64,000 nt of DNA, taken from positions 13,952,001-14,016,000 of the forward strand of contig NC_079876.1 of NCBI RefSeq assembly GCF_029227915.1, in the 5' to 3' direction. Below are positions 1 to 11,887 of this stretch, one piece after another. Numbering within the stretch: position 1 is the first letter of the stretch; every line of letters begins with the position of its first letter. A model generated the notes under the pieces. That model did no database searches. It saw nothing but the letters and a program-made list of their open reading frames with translations, and was not told the origin of the DNA. Source of the DNA: Hydractinia symbiolongicarpus (taxonomy: Eukaryota; Cnidaria; Hydrozoa; Anthoathecata; Hydractiniidae). The position numbers were made by a program, and so were the translations under genes.

Positions 1-851
1 AAAGTAGAGAAGTGAAAAATGTAGTCATATAGCAAGAAAAGCTTGCCCAAAGAGAGAAGAGAGGCTATAGCTCTAGTATCGAACGAACCACTTAAAGATT
101 TCGATCTGATAACTAAGTACTGTTTAAGTGCATTCGGACAATTAAATTTAAAACGTCCAACAATTTGATTTCAAGCTCAAGTAAATTAAATTTTTTTGAC
201 ATTTTAAACATTCACTTTCGTTCGTTTACATATAGCAATTTAAAGTTTTACTCGAAATTTTTTCCCGGTATTTTTGTGGTGTATTTTGAAGAACGAGTTT
301 TCATTTCGACAAAGTTGTATTCTTTCGTTGTCGTTAAATTTCTTCAACAAGTGTCAAAGTCGTTAATAAACCAAGGGTGTCGAATATTGCAGCTGTTTAC
401 TTCAAGAAGGACAACGGCGAATCTGAATGAGTTCTAGTTTTAAACGACTCCGCCCCTCTACGTATAATGGTTTTATCTGGACTGTCTTCAGTAGTAAATC
501 AGGTTAGATCAATTTTCGGTTATATCCAAACTTTGTAGCCAGCAGAGGATTTCTGTCAAAATAGTGGACTGTATGCATATTGTACACCATCTTCACCCAT
601 TCTAAATTCTTGCACATCATTGCAGCAAGTACGTCATCTGTTATCGTTGTCAACGTCGTTCAGTTTAAGATCCCAGAGATAAACCCATTTAGCTTCCGTG
701 GTTATTACTACTGTTTGTCTAGCCAAGTTAAGCTCTTGTCGTCTAATGATTAGACATGATCACTTATGGATGAGAATTCACTATTCATGCAGGAAATTTT
801 AGGATGACTAATTTGTTTGATAGTAATTGATTGTCTTTGTAGTCCTGAGGT
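1..851. other. No gene recognised
   Basis: AT-rich sequence. Short open frames occur on both strands but none has convincing splice context, domain or composition. Confidence 0.5.
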
Positions 852-1397
852 TTATCGTGGAATTTTAACACGAAATCGACCAATCGCTCCGCTTTTCCGG
901 AGAATACAGGCAACTTCTGTCTCCACAGCCTTTGCCGAATTAAAATTTCCATTTAGATGTTCGTTAATATCTTTGTTTTTGAAAAAAAGAAGAAAGTTTG
1001 GAATAAGCTCATTATTCTATTCTTCAATTGCTTTCGGATAATACAAATTTAGGTTATGAAGTTGTAGTATTGGCATATCTTTAACGATGTATGTGTTTAG
1101 CATGTTTTTACTCATTTCTTTTCGTTTGATGATAACTGGGTGGTGATAAATCCTTATATGTTTCTGATTTCATTTGATGACATGCGTTTTTTAGAATATG
1201 ACTTTTTGCTCTTTGCTTATTGTTGTTTCTGTACTCAGTTGGCTTTCACACGATGAATAGTGGGTTATCTTCGCAGAACTTGGCAGATTTAGTTCGCTTT
1301 CATTAATTGTTACGCCTTCGGCGAATGTCAGCTTGACTGCGTCAAATTTGTTATGATATTTGTCATGATGCAAGGTTGTATTGTAGCGTAAACTAGG
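852..1397 (-). CDS. Tentative last two exons of an unrecognised gene
   Basis: I do not recognise this product. Two minus-strand open stretches can be joined: 1235-1397 (acceptor ag at 1398-1399, donor gtacag after 1235) and 852-970 (acceptor aag, stop TAA at 852-854). The phases match: the first ends with one base of a codon and the second supplies two. The joined product is about 94 residues, hydrophilic, and includes short pieces such as KLTFAEGV and ILRKSGAIGRF. Composition looks coding-like, but no upstream exon was found, so the 5' part is missing or the call is wrong. No domain is visible. A cytoplasmic tail of a larger protein is one possibility. Confidence 0.25.
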
Positions 1398-2458
1398 CTT
1401 AATGTAAAGTCATGAAAAGTTTATGTTATTTCATTTACAGTTGAATATTGGTCATTTTATATCATTCTACAATAATACATCAATAAAGGCGATGTGTCTT
1501 ATTTATAACTTTGGTCATCAAAGGAGGATCGTGCAGTATATATTTTGAACACGTGATTAATCTGATTTCTCGAATTTTTACAGATTTCACTGAAGAACCA
1601 GGAAAAATCTGGGGTAATTTTGGTAATTTGTGCGTTTTTAAGGCTGCTTAACAAAGGTTGAGTCGATAAGATCCGAAAATAGCGAAAACACAACTCGCGA
1701 TCATGTTGATGTAAAGTCTGAACAAGAACATTCTACTCTTTCTTTACTTTTCTTCCCTGATAGAATTTTCACACCCATATAGATTTTTTATATTTCCTTC
1801 TTCTTAAGAGGTTTCTTTTTAGAATAAGCAGTATCAAAACTCTCTTTTTGAAAACAGACATAATTGTTTACTATTTGATTTCCCGCTTTTTGTCTGTGCA
1901 AAGTGGAGTTTCAGTTATGAAAAAGATTCCATGGAAAATCTTCTTTCTGTGGAAGATTTATGCTAAGTTGAAAACAGCTCATCGAGTTCATTCATGAACG
2001 TTATAAAAAAACTAAAATTACATCAAATGATAAAAATAACCATGACATAAAAATAACACTAACAGAGGGAAATATCCTGCGATGAGATAACTGTTTGCAA
2101 TTCTCTTAATTAGACACGACAGGAGCAACCTTGGCATGATATTTTTCATCCATACTTATCATCGCATAAGCAGAATTCTATACATTATTTTTATTGCTGA
2201 ACACAGCTGTACTCTATTACTTTTCAAGGTCCAGGACATGTTTAGAAGTTTGTTCGATTTGTTGCAAAAAAAGTTACTTAGGATGCGGTTAAAATTTCCT
2301 GGTATTAGTAGCGTGTGCGGATGAAAAAATACGTAATTTTTTAAATATCTTGTTAGTGTTTCTTCAGTGAACTTTTTGAGACGGTTAAAAAAGTCTTAAG
2401 ACTTATCTGGGCTATAGCTTTTAAGTGGTTGTTAGGCATCGTACATTATTTCAATCAG
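1398..2458. other. No gene recognised
   Basis: AT-rich sequence with only short, featureless open frames. Confidence 0.45.
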
Positions 2459-2757
2459 CACAGGCAGCCGTACCAAATTACGATGCCTTAAAGAGTACTT
2501 AAATTTGACTCTTTGGAACTCGACAACTTTTGACAAAGTAATTATGGTACTTCTTGATGACAAAGACCCCCAACTTATGGATAAATGGATTGACGGATTC
2601 TCATTAGAGACCAACACATACTTTGCAGGCATTGACGAGTGCATGACCAAAAGAGAAAAAGGCGGTATATTTTTTTTAACGAAGGAGAGAATACAACAAT
2701 GGCGGGAGAATTTCTCACAAGCCATTTCAAAATATTATTATCCTCTCGGCAGCTTAA
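2459..2757 (+). CDS. Tentative orphan internal exon
   Basis: An open plus-strand segment is bounded by a possible acceptor (cag ending 2458) and a strong donor (gtaagt at 2758-2763). It encodes about 99 residues of mixed charged and hydrophobic composition with pieces such as VIMVLLDDKDPQ and QQWRENFSQAISKYY. I do not recognise a family. No flanking exons were found on either side, so it could be a stranded exon of a long gene, a pseudogene fragment, or chance. Confidence 0.25.
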
Positions 2758-4499
2758 GTAAGTTGTTGTTGTAGAGTGATACATCAGGTACATGCATTGA
2801 CTGGTTGTTCTTCTTTTTCAAACATGCGTTTTCTCCTTTTTTTTCTTGACATTACAATTTAAATGAATACTAAAAGAAAATGTTTTCTTTTTGCAAGAAA
2901 TAGCAACAAAAAGTGGCAAATACATCATAAAAAGTAATTATTCATAAAAAGGTTGTCTGAAGTAGTTATGACGGGCGTATAATTTCTTAAATTTTACATT
3001 TTGAGTGGTCTGTTGATTACACACTGTTATTTACAATGCGCGAGAATAAAGAGTAACGTCCACGACGGAGATCTAATTCGAACACTTTTGTAACCCCTTA
3101 AATGTTATTTGCAGCTTTGTAGATGAGAAAAAGAACGTTCAATTATCGGTTATTTTGTGGGGAATTGCAACAAAATTCTTATTTGTTTTTTCTTTTTTGA
3201 AGTCACAATTCAGAGTTTTGTTGTTCTTTAAAAACAATGATTTAACTCAGAGGATGTCCTCTTCTCTTGTAATTTTTGGACGAAATCGTAGAGTTGTGTT
3301 TTAAAAAGTTAGTACGTTTGGTTGTTGTTTTTGGAAAGGATATCAAACCTATTTGACCACTCAATGGAGCAACTCATAGCTAGATAAATAATCTCAAAAT
3401 CTAAGCCTTTTACGTGAAATGGAAAATCTAAGTCCTTTAACTAAAAAAGGTCTTCGAAATTTGACAGCACTTTCCTAGAAAAATTAAAAATAACTTTTTC
3501 TGGAATGTTTTTAAGTGACTGTTATTTCATAAGAATAAATTTCTTATTTTCTTGAATTTTCTTTGGTTTATCTTACATAACATCTTTACCTCCAAGGGAA
3601 ACAGATTAAATGTGTACGAAATTAATATTGTTAATTAAGCTTTCCTCAAGTAAGATTTTATGACATATTCGTGTCGGTGTTCTTTACGTTTTGATTGCGA
3701 ATCGAAATTGTAGAAATTTAGGAGTAATTCCATTGTTTTGACAATGTTATAGACAATCCAGATCGGATTTTGTTTTTCTTCACTTCAAGCCAGTTTTTTT
3801 AAATTCTCGAAAACCATATATCTTTTAATACAATATGTTTAATTAACTCGGTTTCGACTTCATATAAGCTGTCATCAATGCAAACTAAACACAATTGTCT
3901 ACCATGGTGATTAATTATGTGGCCATGGATATCATTTGCATTGCAATGTGCCTGTTTGGAGTAGGAAACAGTTCTGGAGGTGTTACTGTATCAAAACGCT
4001 GCGTACATATTATCAGTCTGATTGATTTTATTTAGAAAAAAAAGGAAATAGCAGTAACCGATGTTAATAGGCGGAACTTCGTTCTGCAGCACGACGATTG
4101 TCCAAGAACATCATTTTGCTGAAATTATATGCCTTCTCCGTATTAAATACACCCTTCGCTGCCTTAAGATATCAAAAAAGTAAAACAGTTTAGAAGCGTT
4201 TGCCTTGATTAACAACGAACGTAGCCGATATATGAAAATGACATCTATTAATTCGTGAGCACTCAACTTCAAATATGAAGATAAAAGCCCTTATGAAATT
4301 TCACCAACGTTTTGCAGTAGGTGGCAGAAAGTTGGTTAAAATACGAAAAATTGTCGGAGAAAAACGATGGATGATTCCAGTTTTTAGAAAAACGTCTGTA
4401 GCGTCTACGGATTAATAAATGCTTATTATTTGTGCGTGTTTATCCCTAAACATTGCGCAATGATTTATAGGTAACACATAGGAAACATAAGGTATAAAC
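2758..4499. other. No gene recognised
   Basis: AT-rich sequence with many stops in all frames. No exon, repeat array or RNA gene recognised. Confidence 0.5.
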
Positions 4500-4758
4500 G
4501 ATAATTATTATTATTATTATTATTATTACTATTATTCGGAATATTTATACAGGATATAGTCACTTCAGTGTTAGAAACACTGTTTTCAAAGTGGGTCCTG
4601 TGTTCAGAATGTAGTAATACCTACCCATTTTCCCTCACATGACATGGGTTGACCCGTAGCTGTGATAAAGGCACTTGCTAAACATGCCCGCGCTGTGGAC
4701 CGAACCCGAACCTTCTGATTGCGAAGCGAGCTCCCATAACCACAAGGCCACGCGCCAT
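4500..4758 (-). mobile_element. tRNA-derived SINE with ATT-repeat tail
   Basis: Read on the minus strand, the element begins near 4758 with a tRNA-like head: a box A-like TGGCCTTGTGG and a box B-like GGTTCGGGTTCGGTCC. A central segment follows containing CATGTGAGGGAAAATGGG, and the tail ends in an ATT/AAT microsatellite near 4500-4536. The same central block occurs in the plus-strand SINE at 59.3 kb. It would be transcribed by RNA polymerase III from the internal boxes and mobilised by a LINE reverse transcriptase. Boundaries are approximate; no target-site duplication was confirmed. Confidence 0.7.
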
Positions 4759-5434
4759 AAATTTTATCCCGTCGTACATTTTTGCTGCACTGGTATTTTG
4801 CGCATTTTTACTGGCTAGTTAACAAAAAGTAATGGAATTACTCTGCGCGGCTTTCGAAAAAAATCTGTGAGTAAACCATTTTAAACAGAACACGTGTATA
4901 ACTGCAAAGATAACATTTATTTTGTTAACCATAAATCATGCTTAATTGCTATACTATGTCTGGTACTTAAGCATGATTTGGTATACGTCTGGTATACGTT
5001 GAATCCATCACATTTTAACAACTACTTTCTATTACGTCAGAACGCTGTGTTTTTCTTTGAGATATATATGTACAGTTTACACAACTGCCTAAGTTGGTCA
5101 CTTCGTTTACTAAAAATACATAGTAATATCACTCAAATTATAAGCTGTCAGATCGTTATTAGATATTAGCTAATAAAAATAGTTTCCAATTAAAATCACT
5201 GCTGCGTTTTTTTAAAATAAGTGACACATCTGAAGTCCAAAGTATGTAATTAACGACGCCATTTGATATTTTCTATTCTTTCAACAGCCCGTTATTTGAA
5301 ACAAAAGAAGTTACATCAATACTGAGTAATAATCAGTCCACTTCTAATATTATTTTGGTACCATATATACGGGGGAACAAACTTAAATAACTTAGCAGGT
5401 AGGGAAATACTCTAATTCAAAATTAAGTAACTTT

Positions 5435-5575
5435 AATACAATAATAACCGATTACCCCGGGCTGTACCGCAAAATATCGCCCAAGGTCTAAGTGTCGACC
5501 GAGCTTGCGAGGTCGGTGCAATGACTGAGGGCGATAATTTCGGTACAGCACGGGGTAATCGGTTATTATTGTATT
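5435..5575. mobile_element. Hairpin (MITE-like) element
   Basis: Two arms of about 48 bp (5435-5483 and 5528-5575) are near-perfect inverted repeats containing ATAATAACCGATTACCCCG. They flank a 45-bp centre that holds a second small stem (CGACC and GGTCG). The structure is typical of a short non-autonomous DNA transposon. No coding capacity is present. Superfamily is not assigned because the target-site duplication is ambiguous. Confidence 0.7.
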
Positions 5576-6710
5576 TGTTAACCGTCTATATATATATACC
5601 GAAATAATTAATGTTCTTATATATATATATTTTTTTTTTGTCGTTGACTTTTGATTTCTTACCTTTTACTGTATGCAATATATTAAATAGCTGATTTTGG
5701 TATGTGTGAACTGTGGTATATTCATGACAAAATTTCGAAAAATTTGTGAAATTCTGCTAGCTTAACAAAATATGTTAGGGTTTTTGATTGCCTTTAGTAT
5801 ACTTATTTTTCCCTGATGTACTTTTGACAAAGCAAGTATGTGTTTTGCAGATTTAGTCTTTTACTATGCACATGCTTAGGTTATCATCATTGAATAAGAC
5901 AGATTGTAAAATCCAAACTACTGCGTGTTTACTTTACTGTATGTGTATCCGTTACATGGATTAAATGAGAAATAAAGTGGATTCTTCCACGGGCATACAG
6001 CTAGTCGTACAAAAAAAATAGTTTTTTGATAACGTTGCATATTCTCCTCCCTAACAAAAGTTGATAACAAAATGTTGAACCACAAACTCCAATCATTTAT
6101 ATCTCTTATCCAAAAATCTACTTACCCTAAAGGTATAAATTTTAGCGGGTATTTAATTTCGCCCTTTGGAAAATTTCATGTTAATATGATTATTAGATCA
6201 GAATTTTAACACTTTACTTTTTGAACGTTGGTGGCTTTGAGCAGTCTTGTGGCATTTGACATCATTAGCAGGTGAAGTCAAAATTTTGGAAAAATTACGT
6301 AAGAAAATTAATAGTCACAAAGTTTTGTAACATTGAGCAAGTAATTCAGAAAATATTAAAATGTATTCTAGTAGGACAAACTTGTTCATGACATGTAATA
6401 TTTATAATTCTTCAATGACAATGACTGAACAGATAAGTGGTAATATTTTTTAAGATAAAAACTCTACTAAAGGCGCTAAGCTTTACCCTTTAAAACATAT
6501 CCTGTTCCGTTAAGTTTTCACATTTTGTTTCAAAATTAACGTTCAGGACACGAATCAAAAGTCATACAATACTGTTTTCTGTAAGTTTTATCCCATTGAG
6601 CGGAAAATATACATAATTAGATAAATATTTCACAATTAAACTTATCTAAACTAAAACATTGGATAACATTTAAAATATAAAATAATTTGTGTAATATAGA
6701 CGAGAATTTA
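5576..6710. other. No gene recognised
   Basis: AT-rich sequence with short TA runs near 5590 and 5620. No exon recognised. Confidence 0.45.
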
Positions 6711-6714
6711 AAAG

Positions 6715-6870
6715 TATATTAAAAGGTTGACAACAGTTGATTCGTCACATGATTTTTCATTTATGGTATATTAAAAGGTTGACAACAGTTGATTCGTCAC
6801 ATGATTTTTCATTTATGGTATATTAAAAGGTTGACAACAGTTGATACGTCACATGATTTTTCATTTATGG
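6715..6870. repeat. 52-bp tandem repeat, three copies
   Basis: Three near-identical 52-bp units start with TATTAAAAGGTTGACAACAG and repeat at 6721, 6773 and 6825. The array lies just downstream of the 3' end of the R3HDM4-like gene. Confidence 0.9.
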
Positions 6871-6932
6871 AGTAAAAGCAAAACAAACTTCAGAAATTCT
6901 AAAGAATAAAATCACAACATGGAAATATGAAG

Positions 6933-6938
6933 TTTATT
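6933..6938 (-). terminator. Polyadenylation signal AATAAA
   Basis: AATAAA on the minus strand lies one base downstream of the TAA stop of the R3HDM4-like gene. If used, the 3' UTR would be only about 20-30 nt. Confidence 0.45.
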
Positions 6939-6939
6939 T

Positions 6940-9900
6940 TTATATGTTATTTTTTATGTAATCCGTTAGTGTTTGATCGGGTGGTTTCATATCCTCACTT
7001 GGTAATTCGATTTCCACCAGCACGGTATCTTGTAGCTTGATGGCTGTAAAATCAAGACAGCATAAGATTTATTTTAATAAACTCGACTACGTTACATTTG
7101 TCATGGAAACACCCTTGGTGAACAAAAGTCATAACTTACTATTCCATGACAATTTCATGTATTGACAGAGCGCATATACAAGCATACGATCATACCTGAA
7201 GATAAGGATAGATAGAATGTTAAGCCTAGTTAACTAACCTTTCTTCGATGATATCAAAGTTGGTTTCTCTCAAATGAAAGCTCAAATTTCAAAGGAAATC
7301 CCTAAAATTCGAATCCACCCTAAAGCAAACCCCGAATTAAAATCAACCAATAAGCACAATGTAGGCGTGGTCACATCTTACCCTTTGAAATAATACAAGA
7401 ATTAATTATATTTTTCGGGTGAGTGTGGTCATTCACGCTTAAAAGAAAAGATTTCTCGATATTGACCACGTGAGCAAAGAACAATAAGGTTAACCAATCA
7501 AAAAGTATTCTGACTGCAGAAAAATCGTTTGCGACTTAGCGTAATTTTTCCCACCACCAACTATTCTGATTTCGGTGTAGAACACAGAGTTACAAGATAT
7601 TTAGAAAGGATCAAAACTACAATATATGTAAGTATAGGACCAAATATAAGCCCATGTAAAGTGTCCAGAATAACGAAATACTTAGTGGGTAAAAAAAATC
7701 CATAGTTTTATTCCGTCTTACATATGTCAAACTGAGATATTTCGTGCATCGTAGCACAAGGTAGGAAATTGTTTACCATTTTCAATTTGATACGAGAGAC
7801 TTACGCTGTTTCCAATTCCAATACAACAATGGATGGAAACCAGTCTTCCATGCATGAAATGACGTCATCTTCATAGTATTTTAGCAACCCCTGTTAATAT
7901 AGTAACACGAAACTGAACTAGACAAATAAAAGCAGTTACTCAAATGTGAGTATTAATAAGATTTTCAGGAAATTTTTTTAAGATTTTAGTGATCTGAATA
8001 GACCTGAAACAGAAATATTAGGATTAATTTCTTATTTTAAAGGAGGCTGATAAAAGGTTGACAAACATGAAAGTCAACCCGATAATCATTGAAATTGACT
8101 GATTCATATATATATTTTTCATTGTCCTTTTGTTGTTTTTATTGAAAGAAGCACAACATTTAAAATACATTTAAAACTTGTATAAACTTAAAAATATTAA
8201 ATATAAGGAATCCAAATAGAATTAAAGAGAGCTTTAAAATGGACCCTAGTCAGTTTTAACATTATATCGCTATATTTTGACTGGGTGAGGGGGGTAATAA
8301 AAACAAACAGACGAAAGCAGAAGACAGACAGACATCATCAGAAGGCAGACCACAGCAGAAGACAGACCACAGTAGAAGACAGACAACAGCAAAAGACAGA
8401 CCACAGCGGAAGACAGACAGACACAGCAGAAGACAGACAGACACAGCAGAAGACAGACAGACACAGCAGAAGACAAAGAACAAAGCAGAAGACAGAGAAC
8501 AAACAGAAGACAGAGAAGACAGAGAACAAAGCAGACAGGCGGACAGATAGTACTAGACTAATATAATATACATGGTAGAAACATAACACTCCTTTTTTAC
8601 ATTTGACTTTAAGCTTGCTTGACCATAATGGATGTTAACAGCAGGAAATTAAAACTTCTTGCTTACATGTTGTTGATTTTCTCTGGTTGCACCACCATTA
8701 TGAGTCTGTCTTTACAACCTGGGTATAATCCTGAGTTCTTAGTACCCAATGAGCAGAGCTATTTCCTAATTGATATTTTTCTTGAACTTTCAAATTCATT
8801 AGATAAGCTACCTATATATTTGCTGCAAAATATCGGACTTTTAACCCATTTAATACAAGTTATAAAGAAATAAGATTTCACTAATATTTCAAACCACCTT
8901 CATTAACAATTTAACGTCTTCTATTCTAGATTACTGGAAAACACCTTGACATTTTGTAGTGCCCAAACTTCCTCTTATAAAAGTCAGCTTTGACAGATTT
9001 CTTGTTTTAACAACAGATTGGGAAAGTCTCCAAAGGACAAGACAGAAGAATGGACAGGTGTTAAACTGAAAAAAATACTTACATCATATGCTAACTTTTT
9101 GCTTCTCAGCATGTCTCGAATTTTTTTGTCAATCAGGAGGTAATTGATTTCATCTTTTTCTACATCATCATTGCAAGTGTCCTCTAGTAAATTTGTTTAA
9201 ATTAAATGCATGTAAGTCGTTAAAAATAAAATTCAAAAAGTAATGTTATTTGTACATAATGCTGTATATTCACTTTAAACAAATGAAGCTAATAGGGCAA
9301 ATTCAAGGGAGAATTTAGAAATAATAATTTTTCACATGTAGTGTAATATTGCAATATCTTGATATTTCGAGTATACTATTTCGAGTAAGCACGTTAATTC
9401 GTACCGTATAATATTATGATATGACATTTGCTCTTGTGACCCCATTCTTTTCTTCGTTTTGGCATACCAGATTTAAAAAAAGGACTATGGAATCAACTTT
9501 GCCCTTGTTCCCTAAAAGGCAGTATGCCTTTCCAATCATGTCTTTTGGTAAAAAAGTCATCATTGTTTTTTTCTTTAATCATTTGCTGCATATTTTATTT
9601 CAAACGGAATTAGTTTAAAAATCTCGATTTTAGACGTACAATTTTCTGTGCAATAACATCAATAGAATTATATATCTTAAATGTGGTTATAAATGTATGT
9701 GAATCAATTCATGTTAACACTTCCTTGATTTAACTAAATCTACCATATTTGAGGTTGGAAGGGAATTGAGTAAATTCCACCACCAATTCACTTTTTTCAT
9801 TACCACAACCAAAGTGTGATTTCAGTAGGGCCATAACTTGGCCATAAATTTTGCATTTTTTCAATTATAAAGGAAAATTACGTAATGCAAACAAAATTCA

Positions 9901-11887
9901 CTAATAAACCAAAGTAATCCACTCATCAAAGGTCAGCAGTAAACACACAGACGTTAACATTTTTTATGCAAATTATTCTTTCTTTTTAATGCTATATCAT
10001 ATTCCCACCAATTTTCATCATCAGAGCTGAAACCAATAAAAAGTTATTTGAGGTGTTTATATCCATCCTATTCCCTGCACTCCGAAAATTTGATGGCCAA
10101 AAATAAATACATTTTAGTCAATAAATAAATAAAAAAATTGATGTATATACCTGGGGTTGTTTGCACAAGTAGTTTCTTGTTATGAAAACTGGCTAAATAA
10201 TCTTCTTGTCTGTCTTCTGGTAAGTTAATAAAACATTCCCATACCTAATCAAAATTAAAAGTTAAAATTAAAGTTGTTGAAAAAAATTCAATAAAAACCT
10301 TCCCATACCTAAGAAAAATTCAAGTTGTTGCAATGTGTAAGAAAATTAATTCTTTGCAGAAGAAAAAAATTGAAGAATCTGATAAGTTTACACATAGAAC
10401 TCCAATAATCATGCAAAATGACAATGGGTACATATGTTTTTGATTGGGTGTCCCTACTCTCCAGTGGAGGATTCGTATCGTATCTAGAGAAAGGATGTTG
10501 TGTGGGTAAAGGGATGACCTAAAAAAACAAGGGCTTCATCAGACACACAGGCCTTGTTTGTTATACCACTTTCTGCTTGAGTAGTGAAATTGATCCATGA
10601 TAGAATCAAAGCCACCTGACCTGGAATTGTGGAATATAAGGTGCCAATAAGTATTCTAAAGAAGGGTCTAAAATGTGCACAACCTTGTGTGTAAAGTAAA
10701 GTAGTAAAGTAAAATGAAAATAAAAAGGGTGCAAATATTGATTTTTGGATAAAAAGAGAAAGAATTTAAGATTGTGAACAGAAAGCAAATTTACAAATAT
10801 TAATTCCATATTTCTTTCTTATGCATTAATTATTTTGCTTAAATTATACATAATATTAAAATGTTCTGTCTTTTAAACTACCTTCATTTTTCCTTCATCA
10901 ATAAAAAGCTCTGCAAAAGCGGTCATGTGATCATCAGATAGCCAATCATCAGTATTGAAATGTTCTTCTTCATTTACCATTTGTAGCAATTCACAAACTG
11001 AATCACAAAATAATTAGCATGTAATAATGCATCAATATAAATATTAGTATTGTTTGAACAGAGTTTGTAACAAAATTAAAAAACACAGGGTTTAAAAATA
11101 TATACTATATATATATATATATACTTTTCACCTAACTTTTTTAAAAACATGTTTTTTTTACAAACAAAATAGTTTAAAGCCTTCTTGCAGACCTTCAAAG
11201 CCATGGATATTTCAAAGTTCCTTTCACACATTTTGTTGCTGCAACCACTAATTTGGGATGCAGTAAATATGTGATATGTGATTTTTTACAGGGCTTACAG
11301 TTTTGCTTTCTTCTTTGATGCTTTGATCCTCGTCTTCTTGCATCTAATCCAAACTCCCGAAAATCATAGCATCTGGGTTTTAATCTTTTTCTTTTGCATC
11401 TTGCTTGATGCTGAACAGCAGTATTTCCCACATCATCATAGTGGTTTAATTGGTTTTCATCTTGAGTTTCAAGTGACCTATATATAATTATAAAAATTAG
11501 AGTAAACTGGCTGCTCTTAGGTAGATTTATCTCTGTAACTCCCATCTTTTAAATTTCTAAGATGAAGCATTTTAACTTGAACACTGGAGGAAGAGTTGCT
11601 AAAAAATCCTTCCATTTGAAATCAGGGCAAAAAGAGAAAATTCTAGTAAAGGTTTACTCCAGGCTTTTTCATTTGTTAATATTCATGGCCAGCCTTTCTG
11701 CATGACTAGCTGTCTTAAAAAAGAAAAACCATCAAAAAGTATAATAATGCAACAACCAAGTCGAACTTGTCCTTGAAAACAACACAAGAGGTCTTTCGAG
11801 CTAGCTAGCTAGAAAAATTACCTACAAAATGTCAAAATTAACATCATCTGCATTTCCTAAATGCCCAGAGTAATCAATCACTCCCAT
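6940..11887 (-). CDS. R3HDM4: R3HDM4-like R3H-domain protein (8 exons, complete)
   Basis: Exons in coding order: 11887-11826, 11477-11299, 10997-10882, 10244-10151, 9183-9083, 7890-7805, 7195-7140, 7043-6940. All introns are GT-AG and phases join without a break, giving 798 nt and 265 aa, very close to human R3HDM4 (268 aa). Family resemblance seen by eye: an RRKQ-rich basic stretch near residue 75, VWECFINLPEDRQ matching the VW(N)DFMN region, a K/R-rich segment before the R3H core, and YDRMLVYALCQYMKL (about 214-228) matching the R3H helix. R3H domains bind single-stranded nucleic acids; the cellular role of R3HDM4 is poorly known. Oddity: the histidine of the R-x3-H signature is tyrosine here (R216, Y220). 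An AATAAA signal sits one base after the stop. The first ATG opens a short exon and has no upstream in-frame exon that I could see. Confidence 0.82.
8296..8550. repeat. Imperfect CAGAAGACAGA simple repeat
   Basis: A purine-rich array of AGACAGAC and AGCAGAAGACAG units lies in an intron of the R3HDM4-like gene. It keeps several frames open on both strands, but these are repeat artefacts. Confidence 0.9.
8628..8873 (+). CDS. Small hypothetical ORF nested in an intron
   Basis: From ATG at 8628, 81 codons run to a stop at 8871-8873 on the strand opposite the host gene. The N-terminus is basic then hydrophobic (LLAYMLLIFSG), resembling a signal or membrane segment. No homology is recognised, no splice context is evident, and it may be chance. 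Confidence 0.15.
   Translation: MDVNSRKLKLLAYMLLIFSGCTTIMSLSLQPGYNPEFLVPNEQSYFLIDIFLELSNSLDKLPIYLLQNIGLLTHLIQVIKK

Noticed and set aside
4500-4760. Functional tRNA gene
   Set aside because: Box A and B-like parts are present, but the sequence does not fold into a full cloverleaf by eye and continues into a SINE body and microsatellite tail.
8262-8589. Several overlapping frames rich in Cys/Leu or Lys/Gln
   Set aside because: Produced by the CAGAAGACAGA repeat; open on both strands with the same periodicity.
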